From JAAXKN01 sp036261625 (GTDB lineage Bacteria > Bacteroidota > Ignavibacteria > Ignavibacteriales > SURF-24), in assembly GCA_036261625.1 (NCBI GenBank), contig DATAKL010000037.1, forward strand, positions 36,315 to 100,314: DNA of 64,000 nucleotides, given 5' to 3'. Made by a program: the position numbers and the translations under genes. This document shows, piece by piece, positions 17,371 to 29,500 of this stretch (position 1 is the first letter of the stretch; each line of letters opens with the position of its first letter). The notes under the pieces were generated by a model. It saw nothing but the letters and a program-made list of their open reading frames with translations. It made no database searches and was not told the origin of the DNA.

Positions 17371-17402
17371 CCCTGAAAACTTTAATGCTTTCAGGGTTTT
17401 TT
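17371..17402. terminator. Rho-independent terminator
   Basis: CCCTGAAA (17371-17378) and TTTCAGGG (17389-17396), 10-nt loop, T-run after and A-run before, so it works both ways. It ends the RlpA-like gene and also sits just past the stop of the decayed minus-strand remnant, mirroring the terminator at 54941 beside the intact relative. Confidence 0.8.
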
Positions 17403-17421
17403 ATTTCAAATTAAGTCAGTT

Positions 17422-17499
17422 TTATCTTACGAACTTCCTCCGGTAGAAGTACTTGTTCTCAGGCTCTGAGAGTGATGGCATCGGGAAGAACTTCATTGC
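17422..17499 (-). pseudogene. C-terminal remnant of a paralogue of the unknown gene at 55002-55793
   Basis: On the minus strand this stretch reads AMKFFPMPSLSEPENKY then FYRRKFVR and a TAA stop. It aligns without gaps to the last 24 residues of the intact protein at 55002-55793 (MKFFPMPSISDLENKYFYWW then KFVR), 19 of 24 identical, with high DNA identity. Immediately upstream the similarity stops and the frame is broken by stop codons. It is therefore a truncated, non-functional gene end. Both copies are followed by a strong hairpin terminator. It marks one flank of the NRPS cluster, and the intact copy marks the other. Confidence 0.8.
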
Positions 17500-18155
17500 C
17501 ATGGCTGACAAATATGGAAGTCGATCCGTTTTATCAGCATCCCTGGCTTACTGGCAAAGAACTGCCTGTGATACAAATGTTTGTAGAACCTATAGCACTT
17601 CCAGGAATTACCTTTTCAGGCAGTCTTTTGCTTAAATTGAGTTTATTTTAGACGGAAGTCATGTCAAATCATAAAAATATTTATAAAACAGGGTAAAAAA
17701 TACCTAATTCTAGTCATATCATCGTATGGGGATTTATGATAGTTTTGTATTGCCGGAAAAGGGTTGTGGACGCATTTTTATTTGCATTTTTTTATTGCTG
17801 ATATACACTCCGGGGATGTCCTGCGCGACTGGCCCATTTAAGGAATTATTCATGCAAGAAGTAATCCTGCGTAAAATGACGTATAAAGCTTGATAATGAA
17901 GAGTACTTTTTCCTTCTGCAAGCGAAAATATTTTTTATCTCATGACACAATGTTTTATTTTGTGAACCACAAAATGGCCCGATTAGTAATTCTTTAAGAT
18001 GCACCTATAGTATTGTTGAGCAACCTGATATAAAATGAATTCACCGACAATATAAATATATTAGTCTTTAGCGCTGTTGCGTTTTTAATTTTCGAAACCC
18101 GCAGAAAAGAGCAGGGTTTATCAACCAAAATACCTAATATCGGAAAGGACCAATA
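17500..18155. other. Gene-poor, decayed intergenic region before the NRPS cluster
   Basis: About 650 bp without a convincing gene. A plus-strand frame up to a TAG at about 17651 reads WLTNMEVDPFYQHPWLTGKE and on to LLLKLSLF; it lacks a credible start and may be debris. A 55-codon frame (17726-17893, beginning MGIYDSFVLP, with a hydrophobic stretch FICIFLLLIYTPG) has no ribosome-binding site. AT-rich sequence at 17640-18120 probably contains the promoter of the cluster, but no clear -35/-10 pair stands out. A weak AAACCC/GGGTTT hairpin lies at 18095-18119. Confidence 0.5.
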
Positions 18156-18641
18156 ATGGAAGAAAAAGAATTAGCCGCAAAAAAAATAGTTAAAAATTAT
18201 ATGTGGTGGTCAATGGGCGCAGGCCTCATACCTGTTCCTTTTGTGGATCTGGCAGCAGTTTCCGGCGTTCAGATTAAAATGTTAAAAGAGATGTCTGATA
18301 TTTATGAAATAAAATTCTCGGAAAATAAAGGCAAATCTATTGTAAGCGCACTTCTCGGATCAATTCTGCCCAACTCATTATCAGGCGGTAACATGGGCAG
18401 CCTCTTAAAAATGCTTCCTTTTGTAGGTCCCGTTTTGGGCGGTCTGTCAATGTCCCTTTTCTCGGGAGCCGCAACATATGCAATCGGAAAGGTTTTTATT
18501 CAGCATTTCGAGGCAGGTGGCACATTCCTTGACTTCAACCCGGTTTCTGTAAAAGAATACTTCCATACTCTCTTCGAGGAAGGACAGAAAGTAGCCAAAG
18601 AAATGAACGAAAAAAAGAACAAAAAACCGGAAACAGTTTAA
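18156..18641 (+). CDS. DUF697-like membrane-associated protein (left copy)
   Basis: 161 aa. The region KKIVKNYMWWSMGAGLIPVPFVDLAAVSGVQ and following matches the DUF697/YcjF-type family of hydrophobic, membrane-associated proteins of unknown function. Hydrophobic segments lie at about 17-38, 65-80 and 88-112 (LPFVGPVLGGLSMSLFSGAATYAIG), followed by FIQHFEAGGTFLDFNP and a Lys/Glu-rich tail. AAAGGA precedes the ATG. A close paralogue lies at 52704-53222, with about half the residues identical by eye, so the two copies bracket the biosynthetic genes. It lies 92 bp upstream of the malonyl transacylase on the same strand and may be the first gene of the operon. Confidence 0.75.
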   Translation: MEEKELAAKKIVKNYMWWSMGAGLIPVPFVDLAAVSGVQIKMLKEMSDIYEIKFSENKGKSIVSALLGSILPNSLSGGNMGSLLKMLPFVGPVLGGLSMSLFSGAATYAIGKVFIQHFEAGGTFLDFNPVSVKEYFHTLFEEGQKVAKEMNEKKNKKPETV

Positions 18642-18733
18642 AGAATTTAGCAGGTAATTTGTCCTGTAAGACATTCAGCTAAAAACCATGAATATTTCCG
18701 GAACTTTATTCTTTTCTTTCTAAGGAGGAAGGG

Positions 18734-19669
18734 GTGCATTTTGCCTTTTTATTCCCCGGCCAGGGTTCCCAGTTCCCCGGCATGGGTGCAAACTATTTAA
18801 AAGAGTTTCCTTATATAAGGGAATATTTTCTTGAAGCCAGCGAGATCCTGCACTTCGACATTATGAATCTATGTCTGAACGGACCTGAAAGTCAGCTCAA
18901 TCTGACGCAAAATGCACAACCCTCCATCTTAGTTTTAAGTTATTGCTCTTTTCAGATTCTGCAAAAAGAAACTGATTTCAGGCCTTTTATCATGGCAGGC
19001 CACAGCCTGGGGGAAATTTCGGCTCTCTGCTGTGCGGGTGCAATAAGCTTTACTGACGCCGTTGCAATTGTCAGAAAAAGAGGGGAACTGATGCAGCTTG
19101 CCGTTAAGAACGGCAATGGAGCTATGACGGCCTTAAACGGCCTTCCAATTGAGGAGGTTGAAAAGCTCTGCGCCCTGGAAAAACCTGGTGGTTGCGCCGT
19201 TATATCCAACATTAATTCTGAGAGGCAAATTGTTGTTTCGGGACTCAAAGAAAGCGTTGAAGCCATTGGCAATAAGGCCAGGCTCATGGGGGCTGTTACA
19301 ATACCCTTAAGGGTAAGTGCGCCTTTCCATAGCCCTTTAATGAAACCGGCAGCTGAAGGCCTCGAAGATGAACTTAATAAATATAAATTCAGGGCCTTGG
19401 CCTATCCCGTTATTTCCAACCTTACCTGTAAGCCATATCTGGATGAGAATGATATTATCCCCCTGCTTACCGGGCAGGTAACCTCGGAGGTAAACTGGTT
19501 GAAAATAATGAGTTATATAGGGAAAACCTGTGTGGATATTACACTTGAGCTTCCTCCAAAGAAGACCCTGACAAAACTTTTCCAGCTGACTCAAAGTAAA
19601 ATTAAAAATTATTCGTTTGACCAGCTTGAGGAGTTAAAGACTACCTTAAATGGCGTGATTAATAATTAA
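18734..19669 (+). CDS. Malonyl-CoA:ACP transacylase, probable trans-acting AT of the PKS module
   Basis: A 311-aa stand-alone acyltransferase with all FabD catalytic blocks: FPGQGSQ at the N-terminus, nucleophile Ser91 in AGHSLGE, Arg116 in RKRGELMQ that binds the malonyl carboxylate, and His199 in SAPFHSPLM. The GTG start at 18734 has AAGGAGG 5 nt upstream, the best ribosome-binding site in the cluster. It is the first catalytic gene in front of an NRPS-PKS whose ketosynthase module has no AT domain. It should therefore load malonyl units onto that module's ACP in trans. It could also be a second fatty-acid FabD, but no other fatty-acid gene is adjacent. Confidence 0.88.
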   Translation: MHFAFLFPGQGSQFPGMGANYLKEFPYIREYFLEASEILHFDIMNLCLNGPESQLNLTQNAQPSILVLSYCSFQILQKETDFRPFIMAGHSLGEISALCCAGAISFTDAVAIVRKRGELMQLAVKNGNGAMTALNGLPIEEVEKLCALEKPGGCAVISNINSERQIVVSGLKESVEAIGNKARLMGAVTIPLRVSAPFHSPLMKPAAEGLEDELNKYKFRALAYPVISNLTCKPYLDENDIIPLLTGQVTSEVNWLKIMSYIGKTCVDITLELPPKKTLTKLFQLTQSKIKNYSFDQLEELKTTLNGVINN

Positions 19670-19680
19670 ATGTCAGCCCA

Positions 19681-20499
19681 ATGAAAAAATATTTTGCAAT
19701 AATCCTGGTCATAGCCTTCGGTTTATTTAATAACATGCATGCGCAGGCCTCGGGCGGGAAAAAGCCCATGACTCAATGGTGGCTCGGAAGTTCACTTGCC
19801 GATTCAACCAGGGGGTATTTGTTTCATATCGAAGGACAGTACAGCTACTCAAAAATGTCGGGCCCGATTGAAGGTGAAATGCAGTCGGGCGGCTTAAGGT
19901 CTGCCATCAGAATAAATACCTTTACCAATCACATCGATTATTCTATAGATAAAATGAATCTGAAGATTCAGATGCTCAGAATGCAGTACACCACAGAGTC
20001 CCACAGATTAATAGATTATCTGGACTTTGACATTACAAGACTCCTGTACGCAGAGACGGGCTTCATTTGGGAAAGGGATAATACTATTTTTATAAAGAAC
20101 CGCTATTCAATGTATGCAGGAACAGGCCTTAATGGGCTTATCGCAGAGAAGCACTATCTGAAGCTTTTAGTAGCCATGGGGAGAATTTCCCCGCAGTATT
20201 CAATCCCTGTTGATCACTTTGATGTTGTAAAAGTAGCCTATCAGGCATTTTACCTGAGGCAGCATTACAGCTATGTGCTCGACCGGAGGTTTACCCTTTT
20301 GGAAGACGCTTATTATTTCACCAATATGAATACAGCCAACCGCTACATGCTGGGCGTTAATTTGAACCTGAATATCGGTATAGTTGATCCGGTTTCCCTT
20401 GTGCTGGGTTATTCATACAAGTTTGACCGTGAGGCGGAACTGCTGGGTGCTATCCCAAAGAATACAAACCAGTCAATCGGACTTTTGGTAAGCCTCTGA
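19681..20499 (+). CDS. DUF481-like outer-membrane beta-barrel protein
   Basis: 272 aa with a signal peptide (MKKYFAIILVIAFGLFN, cleavage expected after MHAQA). The rest consists of alternating amphipathic strands with aromatic girdles, such as YLFHIEGQYSYSKM and YMLGVNLNLNIGIV. It ends with PVSLVLGYSYKFDREAE and NQSIGLLVSL, a pattern like DUF481/YdiY-type outer-membrane barrels that end in a hydrophobic residue. It starts 11 bp after the transacylase stop, so it is cotranscribed with the megasynthases. A role in passing the peptide across the outer membrane or in self-protection is possible but is inference from position only. Confidence 0.65.
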   Translation: MKKYFAIILVIAFGLFNNMHAQASGGKKPMTQWWLGSSLADSTRGYLFHIEGQYSYSKMSGPIEGEMQSGGLRSAIRINTFTNHIDYSIDKMNLKIQMLRMQYTTESHRLIDYLDFDITRLLYAETGFIWERDNTIFIKNRYSMYAGTGLNGLIAEKHYLKLLVAMGRISPQYSIPVDHFDVVKVAYQAFYLRQHYSYVLDRRFTLLEDAYYFTNMNTANRYMLGVNLNLNIGIVDPVSLVLGYSYKFDREAELLGAIPKNTNQSIGLLVSL

Positions 20500-20566
20500 A
20501 AGGACCTGTATTAGAATATATAAATAAAAAGAGTTTATCTGAATTAAAAATAAAATTTCATTGTTA

Positions 20567-23500
20567 ATGACCGACGACAATCTTTTTCCGCTTAGCTTAC
20601 CCCAGGAAGCTTTTTATTACGACTACCTGCTCCACCGCAACGATTGCAAATACATTATGGGCGGAGCCTTAATTCTGAATGGTGATCTGAATATTGAACT
20701 CTACCAGAAGGCTTATAATTATGTAATTGAGCATTTTGATATTATGCGGGCGGAGTTTGTCAAAAAGGGGGAACAGCTTTTTCAGAGGTTCAGACCGGAA
20801 TATAAATGCGTAATTCAGTACCTCGACTTCAGAGACTACAGCAGCCCCGTGGAAAAGGCACTGGAACATATGGTGGCGGAATTTCACAAACCGGTTCCAA
20901 TGGAAAGCAGTGACCTTTATTCGGAATCGATTCTTCAGACCGCAGAGAAACAATTTTTCTTTGCCCCTAAATTTCACCACATGATAAATGACGCAACAGG
21001 CAGGGCGATTATTAACCAGCTTGTTTCCGATACATATAACCATCTTCTGGAAAAGGGCTCCTATCCCGAATTAAAACCACATTCTTATAAAGATTTCCTG
21101 GAAGATGACCTCAGGTATAGAGGCTCCGATGTCTATAATAAATCATTTGAATACTGGAAGCAAAAATTCTCCAGGCTCCCCGAGCCCTTCAGCTTTACGA
21201 TGAAGAAAAAAAGCATCAGGAATATATCCCTGCATTCGGAAAGGCTTACCCTTAATATGCACCGCGTCTGCTTTGAGTCTATACTGAATATAGCATACGA
21301 GACCGGGGCAACAACATTCCAGGTTATTTTAGGCCTTATTGCGGTTTCTCTCTGCAGGTGCTATGACCGCAATGACCTGATAATAGGCATGCCTGTCCTG
21401 AACAGGAGCAACCATAAATTCAGAAATACACCGGGACTCTTCTTAAACACGATAGGTCTGAGGATCAGTGTGGATCCTGAGGGCACTTTCAATCAGTTAA
21501 TCGGCTCTATAAAATCCGAAGTGAGGGAGTGCTACCGGCATCAGAGATTCCCCCTTAAAGAAATTATAAAACACCTGAGAACCAGCAATCCTGAGTTTAA
21601 TAATGAACTCTTCGATGTGACTGTCAACTACAGAAAAAATGATTACTCACAGCAGCTTGGTGAAGAAAAATTAAATTCCATAACTTTTGAAACAGGCATC
21701 AGGAGCGAGAGCCTCTCAATTGAAATAGATGAGTATGATGAAGAGGGTAATGTAAATATATTTTTCGGTTATAACCCGCAGCTGTTTACTTCGGATGAAA
21801 TAACCTGGTTCGTAAACTCTTTTGAGACAATTCTGATGGACCTGGTTCACTTCCCTGAAAAAAAGATAAAAGAACTGCAGACGTTAAATGAATTTGACAC
21901 GCACAAAATATTAACCGGGTTTAATAGTGCCGATGATAATATTGTAACGGGAAAGACCATTACTGAAATGTTTGCCGAAGCGGTTGAAAAATGGCCTCAT
22001 GAAGCTGCTCTTATCTCTGATAATGAAGTTATAAGCTATAAGGAGTTAAACGAAAGGGCAAACCGGATAGCAGGTTATCTTTTAAATAATTATAAAATAA
22101 GCCGCGAAGAAATTATCTGCCTTTCTGCTGAACGTTCTGTTGAAGCAATAGCTGCAATTCTGGGAATAATGAAAGCAGGCGCGGCCTGCCTGCCTGTGGA
22201 TAATGAATATCCAGCTGAAAGGGTCAAATATATTATAGAAAACAGCGGCGCCAGGATACTGATTGAAAGCAGTTCCAAAAGAAACACTTCAGACTCCAAA
22301 AGGGATCCTTTGGCTGAAGCTGTCATCCAATTAAATGAGATCTCCTGGCAGAATACTATTGAAGCAGGCGTGAAAACTAGGCCTTCTGACCTGGCGTACG
22401 TCATTTACACCTCGGGTTCAACCGGAAAACCCAAAGGCGTAATGATAGAGCACGGGCAGTTTATGAGCATGTTCGTCAATATGATCGGGAAGTTTGCCGT
22501 AAAAAATACTGACCGTGTTTTACATTTTGCATCTTTGGGATTCGACGCCTCAATCTTCGAGATCTTCCAGGCTCTCCTTACGGGTGCTGCGCTTGTAATT
22601 GCAGATAAGGAAACGGTCAGAAACCCTGAAGCTTTTATCCGCTACGTGGAAGACAAAAAGGTGACTGTCGCCACTCTGCCCCCGGTTTATCTCCGGGCGC
22701 TTAATAAAGCAGAGCTCCCGTTCATTCATACACTGATTACGGCGGGTGAACAGGCGAATGCCTCAGATGTTAATTTCTACAAGCAATTCAAGCGCTTTAT
22801 AAATGCCTACGGCCCTACTGAAGCATCGGTCTGCGCTTCCTATTATATAGCCTCAAAGGAAAAAGAATACTCAGGCAGAGTGCCTATCGGAAGGCCTTCC
22901 CCTAATGCAAAGATATATATACTGGATAAAAACCTTAAACCGGTAGCAATTGGTTTTCCGGGGGAATTATGCATTTCGGGGCCATCTCTGGCGCGTGGAT
23001 ATTTAAGCAATGATGAGCTTTCGGCACAGAAATTCATAAATAATCCTTTCGAAGAAGGCACACGTTTATACCGTACCGGTGATTTGGCCAGGTGGAGTGC
23101 TGACGGAAATATTGAATTCCTGGGCAGGGCCGATGACCAGTTAAAAATAAAAGGCAACAGGATTGAGCCCGGCGAAATAGAAGCCCGGCTGGCAAAGTAT
23201 GATAATATAAAAGAAGTGACGGTTCTGGATCTCAGGCGCGGAGAAGAAAAGGAACTGGCTGCCTTTATCACAAGCTCGCTTCCGGTTGAAATCAAGGATC
23301 TTAAATATTACCTCAGGAAGTTTTTGCCTGAATATATGATCCCTCTGCATTACGTATTTATAGATGAAATTCCGCTTACGCAAAACGGCAAAGTTGACAA
23401 AGAAGCGCTCAGAAGAATGCCCTTGAACAGCAGGAGTGATAAAAAGGAATATTCGGCGGCCTCCGGCGAAATTGAAACCAGCCTTGCGGCAATGTTCGAG

Positions 23501-26500
23501 GAAATCCTGGAGGTAAGGCCCGTAGGCATCGATGACAATTTTTTCGAGCTTGGCGGCGAGAGCCTGAAGATTGCCCGGCTGATTTCAAAAATCCATAAAG
23601 AACTGAAGCGAGAGATCAGTTTTAAGGTTATATTCGATAACCCGACCGTACGCGGCATTGCCGCGCAGCTGGAAGCAGGGGCAAGAAGGGACTACGGGGA
23701 AATTCCCATCTCAGGGGAAAAAGAGTATTACACCTTGTCGCATGCACAAAAAAGGTTGTGGATACTTTCGCAAAACAAAGAGAATGCCGCGGTTTATCAC
23801 ATGCCCGTCTCTCTTCTTCTTGAAGGAGAGTTAAACCAGAATGCTCTGGAAGAATCGCTAAGGAAAATAGTCCATAGACACGAATCTCTACGCACCGTTT
23901 TTGTTGAAATGAACGGAATCCCTTATCAGAAGGTGATGAATGAATACAGCCTTGATATTCCGGAACATGACCTTAGTGAGAAGGAAAACATAAATGATGC
24001 TCTGAAAAAACTTACCCGTGAAAGGATACTTTCTCCCTTCGAACTTGCCTGTGACGTCCCCTTCAGGGCTGAAATAATCAAACTGGAAAAAGAAAAACAC
24101 GTTCTGCTTCTGGTTATTCACCACATAGCCGGTGACGGCATATCGGTGGGCATAATCATGAGGGAACTGGCCGGATACTATAATTCCATTATCCAGGGAG
24201 GCCCCTATGAGCCTCAAGCCCTCAGGATACAGTATAAAGACTATTGCGGATACGAAAAAGAGCTGATTGAAAGCAATAAATACACAGAAGAAAAGCAATA
24301 CTGGATAAAGAAGCTTCATCAGCCGCTGCCGACGCTTGAGCTGCCATACGACAGGCCCAGGCCGCCGGTTAAAACATATAACGGCGATTACCTGTTTTTT
24401 GAAATTGAACCTGAATTGTCGAAGAGCCTGAGCGGCTTCTGCAGACAGCAGGGCGTAAGCCTTTATGTCCTTGTTGTTTCCGTGGTAAATATACTACTGC
24501 ACAAATATTCCTCGCAGGATGATATAATTCTTGGCTCCCCTGTTTCAGGACGGAATCATCCCGACCTCGAAGACCAGGTCGGGGTATATATAAATACGGT
24601 AGCTCTCAGGAACAGGATAAATAACCTTGAAAGCTATACCGGTTTCCTTAAAGATGTTAAGAATAACTCAACTGAAGCTATTGCCAGGAGCAACTATCCT
24701 TTTGACAGACTGATCCAGGACTTAAAGCTTGACCGCGATACCTCGCGTACACCCGTATTTGACGTCCTTGTTCAGCTGCAGAGTGAAAACCCGGCCTTTA
24801 TAAAACTAAATGGAATTAAATCTTCATTTTATGAAGCCGAGTTCAGGCTGAATAAATTTGACCTGACTTTTACATTTGTCGAAGAAGGCAATCAGATAAA
24901 ATTCAGCATCGGCTACAATACCGATCTTTTCAGCAATGCGCGTATTGATAATGCCGCCAGGCATCTGAAGAATATAATTAAATATGTTCTAAAGCATCCT
25001 GATCATTTGATACAGGACATTTGCCTGCTTGATGAAGCCGAACTTAATGCCCTGGAAACTATATACTCGGGAAACAGCAGAGAATTTAACCGGGCTTTGA
25101 CAATTCCTGAATTATTTGAAAGCCAGGCACGAAAAACTCCGCAAAGGACGGCTCTGATATTCAGGGACGAGAAGTATACCTTTAAAGAGCTTGACGAACT
25201 GGCCAATAATTTGGCTAATGAAATTAAAATGAGGTTCAGCCTAAAGCCTGACGACGTCATAGGAATAATGACCGAAAGGTCCGGGCTTATGATAATTGGA
25301 ATTTTAGGCATACTTAAAGCCGGGGCGGCCTATATGCCCGTTGAGGCGGACTACCCGGCCGAAAGAATCTCATTCATGCTGCAGGACAGCAAGTCGAAAA
25401 TTCTGATTACTGAAACCGGATTACTAAACAAAGCACATTTAGCTGCAGGATTAAATAAAACAGAGCATAATATAAAAACCGATATTCTGGATATAAACAG
25501 TGTCCATGGACATTCGGCTCAAAGACCGCCTCTCGAAATTACGTCATCTAACCTTGCCTATGTTATTTATACCTCAGGCTCAACCGGTAAGCCTAAAGGC
25601 GTAATGATTGAGCATGGCAGCCTGCATAACCTCGTTTTGGGCCTGGCTGATGGAATCTATAAGACGCAGCCCGAAGGCTTAAATATAGCTCTGATTGCTC
25701 CTTTTATATTTGATGCTTCAGTAAAGCAGATATTTTATGCCCTGCTTAACGGCCACTGTCTGGATATCGTTCCGGATGAAATAAAATTAAGCGGAAGAAA
25801 ACTGCTTGAATATTATGAGGCACATAAAATCGACGTTTCTGACGGGACTCCGGTTCACTTGGAGATCATACTCGATGAACTGACTTTGGGCAATAAGAGA
25901 GACCTTCCCGGAAGATTTCTTATCGGCGGGCAGCAGCTGATGTATCAGACTGTAAGGAAATTATTCGAAATAAAAAAAGAGGGCTCACCCGTAATAACAA
26001 ACGTCTACGGGCCTACTGAATGCTGCGACGTATCAACCTGCCTGAATATTGACCACAAGAAAATCATCGGCTCCGGCAGTCAAACCTTTAACGCACTTCC
26101 AATTGGAAGACCCTTAAATAACGTACAGGTTTATATTCTCGACTCCAGCCTTAAGAAAGTGCCCGTTGGTGTAAACGGCGAACTTTGCATAGGTGGAAAC
26201 GGACTTGCCCGGGGATACATCAACAGGCCCGAGCTGACAGAGGGTAAATTCATTGAAGTTGAAGGCAAAAGAATTTACAGAACAGGGGACATAGGCCGCT
26301 ACCTTCCGGACGGCACTATTTTGCTTTCCGGGCGTACCGACGACCAGATTAAGCTGCGCGGATTCAGAATAGAATTAAGTGAAATTGAAAATTGCCTGAG
26401 GAGTTTCAGCAAAATAAATCAGGCGGCGGTAATTCCGGTCGGCCTGGATAGCAATAAGGAGATCGCAGCTTATTATTGTTCGACGGAAAAAATTGAACGG

Positions 26501-29500
26501 CACGAACTGGAGCGCTTCCTGGCCCTTCATCTGCCGGCCTATATGATCCCCTCACACTTCGTTGAGCTGGAGCAACTTCCCGTCACCTTGAACGGAAAGG
26601 TGGATAAAAGGCAGCTGCCAATTCCATTAAGACAATCGTCGCTGACTGAGAACGCCCCGGCTGAGCCCGCCGGGAGGGACCTGCTGGAGGAAAAACTTTG
26701 CACAATATGGAAAGATTTGTTACACCTTGAGTATGTAAACCTCTCGGATAATTTCTTTACTCTTGGCGGGCACAGCTTAATTGCAATAAAGCTTTCTTCA
26801 AGAATACACAGGGAATTCAACGTTGAACTTAATATCTGGGAAATCTTCCAGAACCCATCGATAGAACTGCTTGCAGGATTATTGAGGAGTAAAAATCCTT
26901 CATTATTTACTCCGATCGAAAAAATTGAAGACAAGGAATACTATCCTCTTTCCCATGCACAGCGAAGGCTCTGGTTCCTCTCAAAACTGGAAGGACAAAG
27001 CCAGGTTTATAACCTGCCGGGCGCCCTCCTGCTGAAGGGTGATGTCGATGTAAATGTGCTCGAAAAAGTTTTCCAGGCTATTGTTGATCGTCATGAATCT
27101 TTCAGGACATGCTTTGTTGAAATTGACGGCGAGCCATATCAGAAAATCTTACCAAAAGCAGAAATCACTATTGAGCGCTCGCAGTTTGAGGGCGGTGAAT
27201 GGAATGAAAATACACTCTATGAACTGGCAGGCAGATATTTTGAAAAGGAGTTTAATCTCTCCGAAGTCCCGCTTCTTGATATAAAGCTGATAGTCTTATC
27301 GGAGGGGAAATATCTCCTTCTTTTCAACATGCACCACATAATCAGCGACGGCTGGTCAATAGAAGTGATGGTAAGGGAAATTGAATTATACTATAATTCA
27401 TTTCTTAACAACACTGAAGCCGATATTAAACCCCTCAGGATTCAATATAAGGATTATGCGGCATGGCAGAATAAAGTTCTTGAAGGAAACTCTCTGGGCG
27501 GTGTTAAAAAATACTGGCTTGAGAAACTATCCGGGCCCCGGGCCCAGTTAAATCTTCCAGCGGATTATAGCAGGACCGAATCGTATACTATCGATGGCGA
27601 ACTGCAAAAGTACTCTCTTAATGATGAAACTGTTAATGCCTTAAGGAAAATCGCCGGCGACCAGAATGCAAGCCTGTATATGGCACTCCTTTCGGCTGTT
27701 TATATCCTTTTCAACAAATACACGGGCCAAGAGGATATTATGCTCGGTTCACCTGTGGCCGGGCGGCAGCACTACGACCTGGAAGATCAGGTGGGCTATT
27801 ATATTAATACGATAGTGCTGCGCAATAGGGTGGAGGCTGAAAAAACATACCGCCAGCTCCTAAGCCAGGTAAAGGAAACTTTAAGCGGGGCAATTGATAA
27901 CCAGCTCTATCCCTTTGACAGGCTCGTTGAAGAGCTGGGGGTTGAAAGAATAAGAAACCGTAATCCGCTTTTCGATGTAATGGTAGCCTGGATGGTCAAG
28001 AACGGCATGAACATGAAGCTGAACTTTGGCGGCATTGAGGCTGCGGGAATCGACTTCAGGATAAACAAGAGCATGTTTGACCTGACTTTCCTTTTTGATG
28101 AAAGTGAAGGGAATGTATCTTTAACAATTGAATATAATACTTCGCTCTTCAAACGGGAGAGGATTCAAAGAATGGCGGGCCATTTTAAGAGGCTCCTTGA
28201 AAGCATTATATCAAGTCCGGGTGAAAAGATAAAAAACCTCGAATACATTTCTGATGGCGAAAAGAAAATACTCCTCCCGGGTGAATTAAACCAGGACTCT
28301 CTTCCCGCTAAGGAGACTAACAGCGCTGTTAAAATGTTTAACCTTCAGGCCGGAGTCTCCAAAGATAAAACGGCACTGGTTTATGAAGAGAAGAATGTTA
28401 CTTATGGAGAATTAAGCAGACTCTCCAACCGGATCGCCAACCATATTATACGATATTTCGCCCCGGAGAAAGACGACGTCATTGCTGTTGTTGTAGATGA
28501 TCCTCTCCTTTCGGTTGCCTCAATGCTTGCAGTCATGAAAACAGGCGCTGCCTATCTCCCGGTTATCTCCGAAAATCCCGCAGAAAGAATAGCCTATATT
28601 GTGGCCGACAGCAGGGCAAAGGGCATCCTTACTGATTGTAAAAGCCTTTCATCGGCCGATGACTGGCCCGAGAGCAGCACAATAAAAGATAAAATGATCA
28701 TCAATCTGAGCGGGAGCCTGTGTGAGGATGATTCCCTGCCCGGAGTCAACCCGGAAAGCAGCTCTTTAGCTTACATAATTTATACTTCCGGATCAACGGG
28801 TCAGCCCAAGGGCGTAATGATTGAGCACGGGGCTCTTTCTAACCTGATCTCATCTTTGAGGCAAAACGTTTATTCATTATACACGGGCGGCTTAAATGAA
28901 CTGATGATAAGTTCTTTTGCCTTTGATGTATCCATTAAGCAGGTTTTTGCCGCTTTATGCAGCGGTAATACACTGCATTTACTGAGTAAGGATAAAAGGC
29001 TCGACGCGAGGGAAATAATAAAATATATCATAGCAGGCAGAATCAACGTTATTGATGTAACTCCATCCTTGTTTTCAGTTATGCTTGAGGAAGGCTTTGC
29101 CGGGATGATGAAAACCGATTTAAGGGAAATATTCCTGGGCTCGGAAGCTTTACCCTTCAGACTAATAAAAACCTTCTATGGTTTTGAAAATAATCACAGC
29201 ATAAAGGTCACGAATTTTTATGGTCCCACAGAGTCCTGCGTTGAATCCTCCTGCTTCAGGCTTCATCCCGATATGGTTTCGGAAAATTATGACATTGTTC
29301 CGATCGGCAAGCCTATACTAAATGAACAAATGTTTATACTCGACAGGCATCTCCACCTCTGCCCGGTTGGTGTTCCGGGCGAAATCTGCATCGCCGGCAA
29401 AGGACTGGCAAGAGAGTATTTGAATGACCCCGAAAGAACCGGAGAGAAATTTGTCCATCTGCCGATGCTCGGGGGCAGGCGCATTTACAGAACGGGGGAC

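Noticed and set aside
17453..17635. Open frame of about 60 codons on the plus strand (17453-17635)
   Set aside because: It runs across the minus-strand pseudogene remnant in another frame, has no ribosome-binding site and no recognisable motif.
17726..17893. 55-codon frame with a hydrophobic N-terminal stretch (MGIYDSFVLP...)
   Set aside because: No Shine-Dalgarno, an AT-rich decayed neighbourhood and no family match; probably chance.
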